The notes under the pieces: generated by a model | What the model saw: only the letters and a program-made list of their open reading frames with translations | Database searches by the model: none | What the model was told of the DNA's origin: nothing | Source: Nitrospina sp. | Lineage (GTDB): Bacteria > Nitrospinota > Nitrospinia > Nitrospinales > VA-1 | Direction: 5' to 3' | DNA length: 18,291 bases | Assembly (NCBI GenBank): GCA_018665625.1 | Contig: JABJCF010000485.1 | Location: 1 to 18,291 of the forward strand | Position numbers and translations under genes: made by a program | Shown: one piece after another, positions 1 to 7,350 of the stretch | How the letters are laid out: every line of letters begins with the position of its first letter | Numbering within the stretch: position 1 is the first letter of the stretch

Positions 1-1
1 T

Positions 2-52
2 AATGTTTTTGAAAATGAAACAGAAGAAACTGAGGCAGCACTTTCTGTCTAA
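2..52 (+). CDS. 3' end of an upstream gene (partial)
   Basis: The frame starting at base 2 is open from the window edge and ends at a TAA at 50-52. It encodes an acidic tail, NVFENETEETEAALSV. The glutamate-rich composition and clean stop look like the C-terminus of a real protein. No domain is visible, so its function cannot be given. An alternative frame from the ATG at base 3 gives a lysine/glutamine-rich peptide that looks less natural. The gene points the same way as everything downstream. Confidence 0.45.
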   Translation, partial: NVFENETEETEAALSV

Positions 53-85
53 AATTAATTGCCAGCAGTCTAATTTTACAATGCC

Positions 86-217
86 ATGAATGCCAATAAA
101 AAAAACGGTTTCCTCTCTTTAATAGCAGCATTTTTTCGAAATATATTTCGAAAAAAAAATCCTATAAAGTCGAAACAGAATTCCAACCAAGCAGACGATA
201 TCTATCCTTTGTTTTAA
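86..217 (+). CDS. Possible small membrane-associated peptide (43 aa)
   Basis: ATG at 86 opens a 43-codon frame ending with TAA at 215-217. The product begins MNANKKNGFLSLIAAFF, followed by a basic stretch rich in Arg/Lys and a short acidic/aromatic end (DDIYPLF). A short hydrophobic patch (residues 9-17) next to basic residues would suit a small membrane-associated peptide. Against it, there is no visible ribosome binding site, and the 26-bp palindrome at 131-156 lies inside the frame, so part of the protein-like look may come from AT-rich DNA. Function unknown; existence uncertain. Confidence 0.22.
   Translation: MNANKKNGFLSLIAAFFRNIFRKKNPIKSKQNSNQADDIYPLF
131..156. repeat. 26-bp perfect palindrome
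   Basis: Bases 131-156 are a perfect self-complementary sequence. The order is six T, CGAAA, TATA, TTTCG, six A, with the centre between 143 and 144. The T run comes before the stem and the A run after it, the opposite of an intrinsic terminator on either strand. A dyad of this length is more like a binding site for a dimeric regulator or a cruciform-prone element. It sits about 210 bases upstream of the radical SAM start codon. Confidence 0.6.
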
Positions 218-240
218 TTCGCGTCAGATCAGCCTCTATC

Positions 241-268
241 TTGAGCCACAATGGCAAGTGAGTAAAAT
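241..268 (+). promoter_or_regulatory. Possible sigma70-like promoter before the radical SAM gene
   Basis: TTGAGC at 241-246 and TAAAAT at 263-268 are separated by 16 bases. They match the -35 consensus at 4 of 6 positions and the -10 consensus at 5 of 6. Transcription would start near 275, leaving a leader of about 90 bases before the ATG at 366. The region is AT-rich, so a chance match is quite possible. Confidence 0.28.
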
Positions 269-365
269 TCAAAGAAAAAGAGGGCCCTAAAATTTCTAAA
301 CTTCAAAGCAAATTAATATCTTATATCCAGGGAAAATTTTTATTTTGCTATTCTCCGAGTTGTAA

Positions 366-1487
366 ATGATACGTACTGCTGTTGTTTCTCTATTCGCGAC
401 ATGCACCATGAAATGTGGTTACTGCGATCTTGCCGAAACCGGTCAGGTTCTTGATGGAAGACAACTCAAACCCTATCAGGATGAAAAATTCATTTACCGT
501 GCTACAGATTTTTTCAACAAACGAACCACTGATGATGAGAAGTGGCTGCTGATTTTTACTGGAGGAGAACCTCTTCTAGCTCCCAATATCGAATTGCTAT
601 GTCAAAACCTATTTGATTCGGGCAATCGTGTTGCTTTTTATACCGGTCTTCATGTTGGTGGTAATAGTCCGGGTATGAAGTTGTTGCTCAGTACATCCGC
701 TCCTCAGGTAGATTATGTGATGGCGGCATTTCATCCCGAAGCAGAACAATGGGAAGAACTATTTTTTGAGCGTATCCTCGCCCTAAAGGATAGAGGGCAT
801 AAGGTGTTCTTCCGTTTTGTGGGCCACCCCAAGCGTTTGCATCGTATGGATGAATTGGCTGAGAAGTGTAGAAAATTGGATGTTTGCTTTTTCCCAGCAG
901 CCTTGTTAACGGATAACTACCCGCGTTCCTATACCGAAGAAGAACGAAACCTTCTTAAGAAACATTCCAATTCTTTAACGCAGTTTATCCATCTGGAAGG
1001 TGGTATTGATACTACAAAGTCGACTTGTCATGCCAGCAGCAAAGTTATTGGAGTCGATTTGCTCTCTGGAAATATTACTCCCTGTATTACCGTTGACGGT
1101 CCCGTTATTGGAAATGTTCATAAAGATGAATTGCGTTTAGAATCAGGACCGATTGGTTGCCCCAATGCAGGAGTCAATTGTGTGTGTGAGATTCATTATG
1201 AACAGGATATTGTAATTGGCGCCGAAGATTCAGAAAGCTTTTCTCGAAGGAAAGAGGGGTTTGTGGAACCATTGAATGAGCAAGATCCTTTAGGGAAGAT
1301 GAAAGCTGATGGAATTCAGTTTTACTCAAACCCGAAGTCGGGGATGGCAAAGAAAATAACAGACGAACAACAATTGGTTTTTCCTTATGAGCATGTCAAA
1401 TCAAATTACATGCAAAATATTCTGGGTGTTACGGATTTAACTCCCAGCGAAAAGGTTTCTACGCCAAATATTAATTTGACTGAATAA
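366..1487 (+). CDS. Radical SAM protein with C-terminal SPASM-like cysteine cluster
   Basis: This is a 373-residue radical S-adenosylmethionine enzyme. The cluster-binding motif CxxxCxxC is at Cys13, Cys17 and Cys20 (CTMKCGYC), preceded by a beta strand. The SAM-contacting GGE motif is at residues 66-68 (FTGGEPLL). The family cleaves SAM reductively with a 4Fe-4S cluster to make a 5'-deoxyadenosyl radical. Further cysteines at 221, 240, 265, 272 and 274 resemble a SPASM or twitch domain that would hold an auxiliary Fe-S cluster. About 100 residues follow without a recognisable domain. The substrate cannot be read from the sequence. Its position beside a carbamoyltransferase and sugar nucleotide genes suggests a role in sugar or glycan modification, or maturation of an associated peptide; this is inference. 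The ATG at 366 is the only start that leaves a full N-terminal strand before the first cysteine. No strong ribosome binding site precedes it. Confidence 0.85.
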   Translation: MIRTAVVSLFATCTMKCGYCDLAETGQVLDGRQLKPYQDEKFIYRATDFFNKRTTDDEKWLLIFTGGEPLLAPNIELLCQNLFDSGNRVAFYTGLHVGGNSPGMKLLLSTSAPQVDYVMAAFHPEAEQWEELFFERILALKDRGHKVFFRFVGHPKRLHRMDELAEKCRKLDVCFFPAALLTDNYPRSYTEEERNLLKKHSNSLTQFIHLEGGIDTTKSTCHASSKVIGVDLLSGNITPCITVDGPVIGNVHKDELRLESGPIGCPNAGVNCVCEIHYEQDIVIGAEDSESFSRRKEGFVEPLNEQDPLGKMKADGIQFYSNPKSGMAKKITDEQQLVFPYEHVKSNYMQNILGVTDLTPSEKVSTPNINLTE

Positions 1488-1544
1488 TTTATTTCACGAT
1501 CCAAGCCCTGGTTTTTCTCAAAAATTTTAGTTGATCGCTAACGA

Positions 1545-4487
1545 ATGAATTTTCCTGACAATATCCCTTCCCAAAGTGTATTAGGTATCAACTACAGTGG
1601 TATGCATGATAGCTCGATCGCTATTGTAGCTCCCGATGGAACACCAGTATTTGCTGTGTCTCTGGAAAGAGTCACCCGAATAAAACAGGACGGTCGACCC
1701 CCCTATGCTTTGCTCGAAAAGATTCCCTGGGATCGTATTGCAAAAATTGCGGTGAGCACGAATGAATCTTTGGATTTGTCCAGGGATGTTGAAAGTATCG
1801 TAAACACCAACTCACTAACAAGTCCTCGGCCTCACGGCTGGAAACATGCGGACCCTTTTTATGAATTTTTGAATGGACTGCCTTGTGAAAAGGTTTTCGT
1901 CAGTCATCAATTAAGTCATGCGAGTTCCGCTTTTTGGGGGAGTGAATTTGAAGAAGCTCTCTGTCTAACTTGTGACGGAGGAATGTATAACGATCTCTGG
2001 TTTGGTGGAGTTTATCGTTGCGATAGAACAGAAGGAATTGTTCCTCTAGACCATTTCAGTGTTATGAAATTATCGATGGTCACTTCACTTTATACCTTTG
2101 TCACAGCTCTATTAGGTTTTACTCCAAACAAGCATGAGGGGAAAATCACCGGTCTTGCCGCTTACGGAAAATCGAGTGAGCGCTGCCAGAAAATATTAGA
2201 AAGATGGTTCACAGAAGATTACTATAAGCTTGAATCTACTTTGCGCTGGATTTTTTCCTACAGCGAAACGACTTCCCCTCAATTCCTTCCCGATTCTATC
2301 GCACTGCAGCCGTTTAGAGATGAAACAAATGATATTTCTCGAGAAGAGCTTGCAGCAAGCGTTCAAAATTTTGCAGAACAATATGTCCTGGAAATTCTTG
2401 AGGGTATTAAAAAACAGGGCTGGGTTAGTGACAATATTTGTCTTGCAGGGGGGTTGTTTGCGAATGTAAAAATCAACCAACGTGTTGTTGAAACAGGATT
2501 CGAAAAACTCTTTGTTGCTCCGCCTATGACGGACGATGGTACAGCGCTTGGCGCGGCATGGCATGTTCTCTCGGGTGACCCGAACTTTAACCCTAAGCCA
2601 TTACATTCAATGTATCTGGGGCCTTCTTATTCCAAAGAAGAAATTGGTAGTCAGGTTGCTGAAAAAAAAATCCAAGTTCGAAAGCCGGTGGATCCGGCGA
2701 AGGAAATTGCTTCTATATTGGCAAAAGGAGGTGTGGTTGCCTTGTACCAAGGGGCTGCTGAGTTTGGGCCTCGTGCTTTGGGAAATCGTTCTATCCTTGC
2801 TTCAGCTACTGACCCGGAAATCAATCAGACTCTTAATGAACGTCTCAATAGAACTGAATTCATGCCCTTCGCTCCGATAAGTCGAATGGAAGATGCCGAG
2901 CAACTTTATAAAAATATCTGTCGAGTTCAGCATTCGGCGGAATTTATGACAGTTACTGTGGATTGTTCAGAAAAAATGAAAGAAGCCTGTCCAGCAACCG
3001 TACACATTGATGGCACGGCTCGACCACAGCTTGTTTCCCGTGATTGTAACCCACTGGTGCATGACATTTTGACTCAATATCAGGAGGATACCGGGATACC
3101 AGCTCTTGTGAATACTTCCTTCAATGTTCATGAACAGCCCATTGTTTCTTCGCCAGAAGATGCCTTGAGAGGCTTCTTCTTGTCTGGATTGGATTATCTA
3201 TATTTAGATGAGGTGGGGTTGATTTCCTTTAAGGGAAATGAAGCAATAGCAATTGAAATTTTACAGGAAGCAATAAAAACTCCCAGCCAAAGACAAACAG
3301 GTTATTCAGAGGCAAAGGAATTGCTTCTTAAAGAACGGTCTGAGCTCATCAAGGAAACGGAGCAAAAAGAAGTTGAACTTTCTAAGCTAGAGGAAAAAGA
3401 AGAGGCACTTTTAAAAATGACTCGGGAGGCCGAGGAAAAAGAAACTGAACTTCTCAAGCTGGAAGAAAAAGAACTTTTCATTCTTAAGCAAGGAAAGCTG
3501 CTGGAAAAATATGATTCACGGTTTCGTTATTGGAGATATGTAATTGTTCCGACAGAAAGGTTGTTACAAAAATTATTTTTTCCTTTTGTTAAGTTGCGAG
3601 CTATATTTCTTCCTCGGATAGGCATATTGCATCAATATGCTCCAAGAGATTTATGTTTTCCTGATAGCTATCACCAGCCAATTCGTATTGATCCTGTTCC
3701 AAAAATTTCAATAGTCACTCCCTCATTTAAGCAAGCAGAATTCATTGAACGTACTCTTAACAGTGTGTTTGATCAAGAATACGAAAACCTGGAGTATTAC
3801 GTACAAGATGGTGGGTCTAAAGATGGAACTAAGGAAATTCTTGAAAAATACTCGGATCGATTGACCGGATGGGAGTCCAAACCCGATACGGGACAAACGA
3901 ATGCCATCAATCTTGGATTTGCAAAAACCAATGGCGAGATAATGGCGTGGCTCAATTCTGACGATATTATTCTTCCTGGCACTTTGGCGTATGTCGCCGA
4001 TTATTTCAACCGCCATCCTGAAGTCGATGTTGTTTATGGTAACCGTTTGCAGATCGATATAAATGATCAACACATTGGTCGATGGATTATGCCTGCGCAT
4101 GACGATGAGGTGCTTTCCTGGGCAGACTTCATTCCTCAAGAGACATTGTACTGGCGACGGAGCATTTGGGAAAAAGCGGGTGGGCAAGTCGATGAATCCT
4201 TCCGCTTTGCAATGGATTGGGATTTTCTGGTTCGCCTTCGCGAAGCAGGTGCGCGTTTTGCAAGACTTCCCCGTTTCATGGGGGGGTTCCGTATTCACCC
4301 GGACCAAAAAACATCTGCCGAAATGTCTGATGTGGGATTTCGGGAAATGAATCGAATTAGGGAGCGTCTTTTAGGTCGGACCCCCTCAGAGAAAGAAATT
4401 TTTAAAGCTGTGAAGCCTTATTTGCTAAAACATGTCATCACCGATTTGAAATGGAGAGTTCGTAATATGATGGGCAATCCATCTTAA
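1545..4487 (+). CDS. Fusion: NodU/CmcH-type carbamoyltransferase, coiled coil and family 2 glycosyltransferase
   Basis: Residues about 10-560 form a complete NodU/CmcH-family carbamoyltransferase, which moves a carbamoyl group from carbamoyl phosphate to a hydroxyl group, typically on a sugar. Visible landmarks are the metal-binding HxxxH (HQLSH, 121-125), CDGG (143-146), HEGK (197-200), LAGGLFANVKIN (300-311) and the C-terminal domain with FGPRALGNRSIL (407-418) and NTSFN (523-527). Residues about 585-660 are a charged, Glu/Lys/Leu-rich coiled coil with two copies of a KExEL-KLEEKE unit. A basic, aromatic stretch (660-695) could be amphipathic. Residues about 718-930 are a GT-A family 2 glycosyltransferase: SIVTPSFKQAEFIERTLNSV, DGGSKDGT (755-762) and the acidic WLNSDD (802-807). 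Stand-alone NodU-type enzymes are usually about 550-620 residues, so 980 is explained by the fusion. No frameshift or stop separates the parts. One protein may both add a sugar and carbamoylate it. No clear ribosome binding site is visible. Confidence 0.92.
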   Translation: MNFPDNIPSQSVLGINYSGMHDSSIAIVAPDGTPVFAVSLERVTRIKQDGRPPYALLEKIPWDRIAKIAVSTNESLDLSRDVESIVNTNSLTSPRPHGWKHADPFYEFLNGLPCEKVFVSHQLSHASSAFWGSEFEEALCLTCDGGMYNDLWFGGVYRCDRTEGIVPLDHFSVMKLSMVTSLYTFVTALLGFTPNKHEGKITGLAAYGKSSERCQKILERWFTEDYYKLESTLRWIFSYSETTSPQFLPDSIALQPFRDETNDISREELAASVQNFAEQYVLEILEGIKKQGWVSDNICLAGGLFANVKINQRVVETGFEKLFVAPPMTDDGTALGAAWHVLSGDPNFNPKPLHSMYLGPSYSKEEIGSQVAEKKIQVRKPVDPAKEIASILAKGGVVALYQGAAEFGPRALGNRSILASATDPEINQTLNERLNRTEFMPFAPISRMEDAEQLYKNICRVQHSAEFMTVTVDCSEKMKEACPATVHIDGTARPQLVSRDCNPLVHDILTQYQEDTGIPALVNTSFNVHEQPIVSSPEDALRGFFLSGLDYLYLDEVGLISFKGNEAIAIEILQEAIKTPSQRQTGYSEAKELLLKERSELIKETEQKEVELSKLEEKEEALLKMTREAEEKETELLKLEEKELFILKQGKLLEKYDSRFRYWRYVIVPTERLLQKLFFPFVKLRAIFLPRIGILHQYAPRDLCFPDSYHQPIRIDPVPKISIVTPSFKQAEFIERTLNSVFDQEYENLEYYVQDGGSKDGTKEILEKYSDRLTGWESKPDTGQTNAINLGFAKTNGEIMAWLNSDDIILPGTLAYVADYFNRHPEVDVVYGNRLQIDINDQHIGRWIMPAHDDEVLSWADFIPQETLYWRRSIWEKAGGQVDESFRFAMDWDFLVRLREAGARFARLPRFMGGFRIHPDQKTSAEMSDVGFREMNRIRERLLGRTPSEKEIFKAVKPYLLKHVITDLKWRVRNMMGNPS

Positions 4488-4586
4488 AGAATGGTCTTGA
4501 ACTCAGATTACTTCAGGTAACTAGGTAATTCGCCGCAAAGTAACTAATGCCAACTAAAAATTGCAAACATTTAAATAGATCATTAC

Positions 4587-5891
4587 ATGAAAAATAAATT
4601 ATTGGATAAGATTAAATCAAAGGAAGCGGTGATTGGTATTGTTGGTTTGGGGTATGTCGGGCTACCTTTGATGCTTCGTTTCTGTGAAAGTGGATACAAG
4701 GTGCTTGGTTTCGATATCGATGAAAACAAGGTCGAACAATTAAACGCTGGCCGCAGTTATATCGAACACATCTCTTCAAATGATATTGCTTCTGCCAGAA
4801 AAACACTCTTTGAAGCAACAACAGACTTTAGCCGCGGAGGGGAAGCCGATGCGCTTATTCTTTGTGTGCCCACTCCCTTGAATAAATACAGGGAGCCGGA
4901 CATTTCTTTCATCACTAAGACGGTTGAGTCTTTGAAGCCTTATTTCCGGGGCGGACAAGTTGTTTCGTTGGAGTCCACCACCTATCCGGGAACCACTGAT
5001 GAAGAGCTAATGCCTCGAATGGAATGTGGAGGATTAAAGGTGGGTAAAGATTTATTTCTTTTGTATTCGCCTGAGCGCGAAGACCCGGGAAACCCTGATT
5101 TCACGACCCAAACCATACCCAAAGTTTATGGCGGGGTAACCGAAAATTGTTTGGAAATAGGTGCTGCTCTTTATGGCGCAGTCATAGACGAAGTAGTTCC
5201 TGTAAGTTCTACACGTGCCGCTGAGTTGACCAAGTTGCTGGAGAATATTTATCGAGCGGTTAATATAGGCTTGGTGAATGAAATGAAAATCATTGCCGAC
5301 AAAATGGGAATTGATATTCATGAAGTGATTCGGGCTGCGGCGACAAAACCCTTTGGTTTTGTTCCCTATTATCCTGGTCCTGGTTTAGGTGGCCACTGTA
5401 TTCCTATTGACCCTTTTTATCTCACTTGGAAAGCGCGAGAGTTTGGTTTGCATACCCGGTTTATAGAGCTTGCTGGTGAAATCAATACGTCAGTTTCAAA
5501 CTTCGTCATCACCAAAACCACTCAAGCGCTCAACGCAAATAAAAGAGCCATCAATGGTAGCCGCATTCTGGTGTTGGGGATTTCTTACAAAAAAAATGTC
5601 GATGACATGCGCGAATCCCCCTCTGTGTTGTTGATGGAAAAATTACGTGAGTTGGGTGCAGAGATCTCATACAGCGATCCACATATTGCTGTTTTCCCCA
5701 AAATGCGTGAACATCAATTCAATTTGTCCAGTGTTTCGCTTAACCCAAAAACAATAGCGGAATACGACTGTGTGTTGCTGGCTACAGACCATGACAAGTT
5801 TGATTACGACATGATCAAGGAAAATGCGCAGATCATCATTGATTCGCGCGGCAAATATCTTGAGGCGGCAAAGAATATCATTAAGGCTTGA
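4587..5891 (+). CDS. wbpA: UDP-N-acetylhexosamine 6-dehydrogenase (WbpA-like)
   Basis: A 434-residue nucleotide sugar dehydrogenase of the UDP-glucose/GDP-mannose dehydrogenase superfamily. It oxidises C6 of a UDP-HexNAc to a carboxylate with two NAD+ in the cytoplasm, giving a UDP-N-acetylhexosaminuronic acid. The N-terminal Rossmann motif GLGYVG is at residues 20-25. The catalytic cysteine is Cys271 in [12 protein letters not shown]. The C-terminal UDP-binding domain begins near 325 and carries [12 protein letters not shown]. This last motif and the PKMREH stretch (371-376) resemble WbpA (UDP-GlcNAc dehydrogenase) more than WecC (UDP-ManNAc dehydrogenase), but substrate cannot be fixed by eye. 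It lies 99 bases after the fusion gene and 40 bases before the 2-epimerase, suggesting one operon. Length is normal for the family. Confidence 0.9.
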   Translation: MKNKLLDKIKSKEAVIGIVGLGYVGLPLMLRFCESGYKVLGFDIDENKVEQLNAGRSYIEHISSNDIASARKTLFEATTDFSRGGEADALILCVPTPLNKYREPDISFITKTVESLKPYFRGGQVVSLESTTYPGTTDEELMPRMECGGLKVGKDLFLLYSPEREDPGNPDFTTQTIPKVYGGVTENCLEIGAALYGAVIDEVVPVSSTRAAELTKLLENIYRAVNIGLVNEMKIIADKMGIDIHEVIRAAATKPFGFVPYYPGPGLGGHCIPIDPFYLTWKAREFGLHTRFIELAGEINTSVSNFVITKTTQALNANKRAINGSRILVLGISYKKNVDDMRESPSVLLMEKLRELGAEISYSDPHIAVFPKMREHQFNLSSVSLNPKTIAEYDCVLLATDHDKFDYDMIKENAQIIIDSRGKYLEAAKNIIKA

Positions 5892-5931
5892 TTTTGGGCC
5901 GACCCATGAAAATATTTAACTATAAATATTT

Positions 5932-7035
5932 ATGAAAATTGTAACGGTAGTAGGAGCAAGACCCCAATTTATTAAAGCCGCGACTCTCTCCCGTGCCATT
6001 GCAAACCATAACTCAAAATCTGGCAGTTTATCTATTGAAGAAAAAATCATTCATACGGGGCAACATTACGATCCTAATATGAGCGACAACTTCTTTGAGG
6101 AATTGGACATTCCGCGTCCGCATTTTCATCTCAATATTGGTTCTGGGTCACAGGGATCTCAGACGGGTAAGATGCTAGAAAAAATTGAGGAAGTTTTATT
6201 ACAAGAACAGCCCGATTGCTTGTTGGTTTATGGGGATACCAATTCAACCCTTGCGGGGGTTTTAGTTGCGGCAAAACTTCATATCCCTATTGCCCACGTC
6301 GAGGCGGGTCTTAGAAGTTTTAATAGAAAAATGCCGGAAGAGGTTAACCGTGTTCTTTGTGATCATGTTTCCACCTGGCTTTTTTGTCCCACTCAGGTTT
6401 CAGTAAAGAATCTCAAGGATGAAGGTATAACTTATGGTGTGGAGTGCGTGGGCGATATTATGTATGACGGCATGCTCTATTATCAAGGAAAAGCCAGCTC
6501 TACTATCCTCGCCTCTCTTGGCATTGAATCACAAAAATACATTTTAGCCACTGTACACAGGGCAGAAAACACCGATGACCCTGACCGGTTGAATGCAATT
6601 GTCCAAGCTTTGAGTAATGCAGCCGATTCTGTGGGTACGGTGGTGCTTGCTTTACACCCGCGAACTCGCAAAGTACTTTCTCAACAAGGTATAAAATTAT
6701 CCAAATCCATTAAAGTCATTGATCCTGCACCTTATCTAGAAACAATAAAACTTCTACAAAATGCCAAAGCAATCATGACGGATAGTGGTGGTATGCAAAA
6801 AGAAGCATTTTTTCTTCAGACTCCTTGTTTAACACTTAGAGATGAAACTGAGTGGGTGGAAACAATTGAGTGCGGAGCCAACAAGTTGGTTGGAGCAGAT
6901 GTGAAAAAAACGGCTCAAGCATTTCAACAATTGGAATCGGGTGACTGGGAACCCGACTTTTCAGCCTCTCCTTACGGTTCTGGAAATACTGCCGAAATTA
7001 TTGTAGATTGCCTGGCTAAAAACCTTCCCTGCTAA
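5932..7035 (+). CDS. wecB: Non-hydrolysing UDP-HexNAc(A) 2-epimerase
   Basis: A 367-residue UDP-GlcNAc 2-epimerase family enzyme (GT-B fold) that inverts C2 of a UDP-HexNAc in the cytoplasm. Seen directly: VGARPQFIKAA (7-17), HTGQHYDPNMSD (41-52), GDTNSTLAG (101-109), HVEAGLRSFNRKMPEE (122-137), HRAENTDD (209-216) and TDSGGMQKEA (283-292). The GARPQFIKA and HRAENTDD forms resemble WbpI, which acts on UDP-GlcNAc(3NAc)A, more than enteric WecB, which has GTRPEAIK. I use the common symbol but WbpI-like is the closer description. Next to the dehydrogenase it would yield a ManNAcA-type nucleotide sugar. The ATG at 5932 gives the canonical MKIVTVVGARP start. There is no Shine-Dalgarno; a 9-codon frame (5906-5935) ends overlapping this ATG. 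Confidence 0.9.
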   Translation: MKIVTVVGARPQFIKAATLSRAIANHNSKSGSLSIEEKIIHTGQHYDPNMSDNFFEELDIPRPHFHLNIGSGSQGSQTGKMLEKIEEVLLQEQPDCLLVYGDTNSTLAGVLVAAKLHIPIAHVEAGLRSFNRKMPEEVNRVLCDHVSTWLFCPTQVSVKNLKDEGITYGVECVGDIMYDGMLYYQGKASSTILASLGIESQKYILATVHRAENTDDPDRLNAIVQALSNAADSVGTVVLALHPRTRKVLSQQGIKLSKSIKVIDPAPYLETIKLLQNAKAIMTDSGGMQKEAFFLQTPCLTLRDETEWVETIECGANKLVGADVKKTAQAFQQLESGDWEPDFSASPYGSGNTAEIIVDCLAKNLPC

Positions 7036-7053
7036 TCCCCACCTTCCTCAACT

Positions 7054-7072
7054 CCTTTTAGTTAAAGGTTTT
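7054..7072 (+). terminator. Weak hairpin with T run after the epimerase gene
   Basis: CCTTT (7054-7058) and AAAGG (7064-7068) form a 5-bp stem with a 5-base loop, followed directly by TTTT (7069-7072). It lies 18 bases after the epimerase stop and before the promoter-like sequence at 7261-7290, so a transcription boundary here is reasonable. The stem is short with only two G-C pairs, so termination would be weak if real. Confidence 0.25.
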
Positions 7073-7099
7073 CATTGGTCTTTCGAGGAAGACCCTCCG

Positions 7100-7255
7100 G
7101 TGAATATTAAATCTTCCGAGTTATCTCAAGCTGTTAAAGAAAAAAACCGATTAGTTATTAGTAAGTTAGCGTCAATAACTGAAATGAAGGGCGATGATCC
7201 ATTGATTGCCCTGTTTCGGCTCTATCTGCTGCGAGTCATCATTAATGGCGGGTAA
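7100..7255 (+). CDS. Possible small ORF or gene remnant in the epimerase-SDR gap
   Basis: A frame is open from 7007 (overlapping the end of the epimerase in another frame) to the TAA at 7253-7255. There is no ATG near its beginning, but a GTG at 7100 has GAGGAAG at 7085-7091, 8 bases upstream, as a good ribosome binding site. From this GTG it encodes 51 residues: a charged helix-like first half and a hydrophobic end, LIALFRLYLLRVIINGG. The upstream open part (including LPQLLLVKGFHWSFEEDPP) also looks protein-like, so this could be the remnant of a longer gene rather than a small gene. I do not recognise the family. Confidence 0.3.
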   Translation: MNIKSSELSQAVKEKNRLVISKLASITEMKGDDPLIALFRLYLLRVIINGG

Positions 7256-7260
7256 TAACA

Positions 7261-7290
7261 TTGGGTAAATGACGTATAAAGTGATATAAT
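7261..7290 (+). promoter_or_regulatory. Extended -10 sigma70-like promoter for the second gene block
   Basis: TATAAT at 7285-7290 is a perfect -10 hexamer and is preceded by TGA at 7282-7284, giving the TGn extended -10 form. TTGGGT at 7261-7266 can serve as a -35, with an 18-base spacer. The start site would be near 7297, about 54 bases before the ATG at 7351. It is the best promoter match I found in the window and would drive the SDR-to-asnB block. Confidence 0.6.
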
Positions 7291-7338
7291 TCAGTGGGTT
7301 ATGGCGGTCTGCCTGTCCTGCTGTATATTTGTTAATTT

Positions 7339-7344
7339 AAGGAG
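7339..7344 (+). promoter_or_regulatory. Shine-Dalgarno AAGGAG for the first SDR gene
   Basis: AAGGAG ends 6 bases before the ATG at 7351. Most other genes here have weak or no such site, so this gene should be translated comparatively well. It fixes the start at 7351. Confidence 0.7.
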
Positions 7345-7350
7345 TTTTAC

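Larger units (their letters stand above)
53..365. other. 313-base gap without a large gene
   Basis: This stretch separates the upstream gene from the radical SAM gene. It is AT-rich and contains three things listed separately: a 43-codon possible ORF, a 26-bp perfect palindrome and a possible sigma70-like promoter. I see no tRNA, no riboswitch-like architecture and no convincing terminator after the upstream gene. Confidence 0.6.

Noticed and set aside
131..156. Palindrome read as an intrinsic terminator
   Set aside because: The T run precedes the stem and the A run follows it on both strands, and the stem is poor in G-C pairs, so the order is wrong for termination.
1545..3230. NodU-like domain taken as evidence of a nodulating rhizobium
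   Set aside because: NodU-type carbamoyltransferases are widespread in polysaccharide and antibiotic clusters; no other nod gene is present.
3723..4307. 194-codon minus-strand frame opposite the glycosyltransferase part of the fusion
   Set aside because: The plus-strand frame carries clear GT2 motifs across the same bases; the minus-strand translation has no recognisable motif and no ribosome binding site. It is a shadow frame.
4510..4535. Short direct repeat AGGTAACT/AGGTAATT and small inverted pieces after the fusion gene
   Set aside because: Only two short imperfect copies with no T run or promoter-like context; expected by chance.
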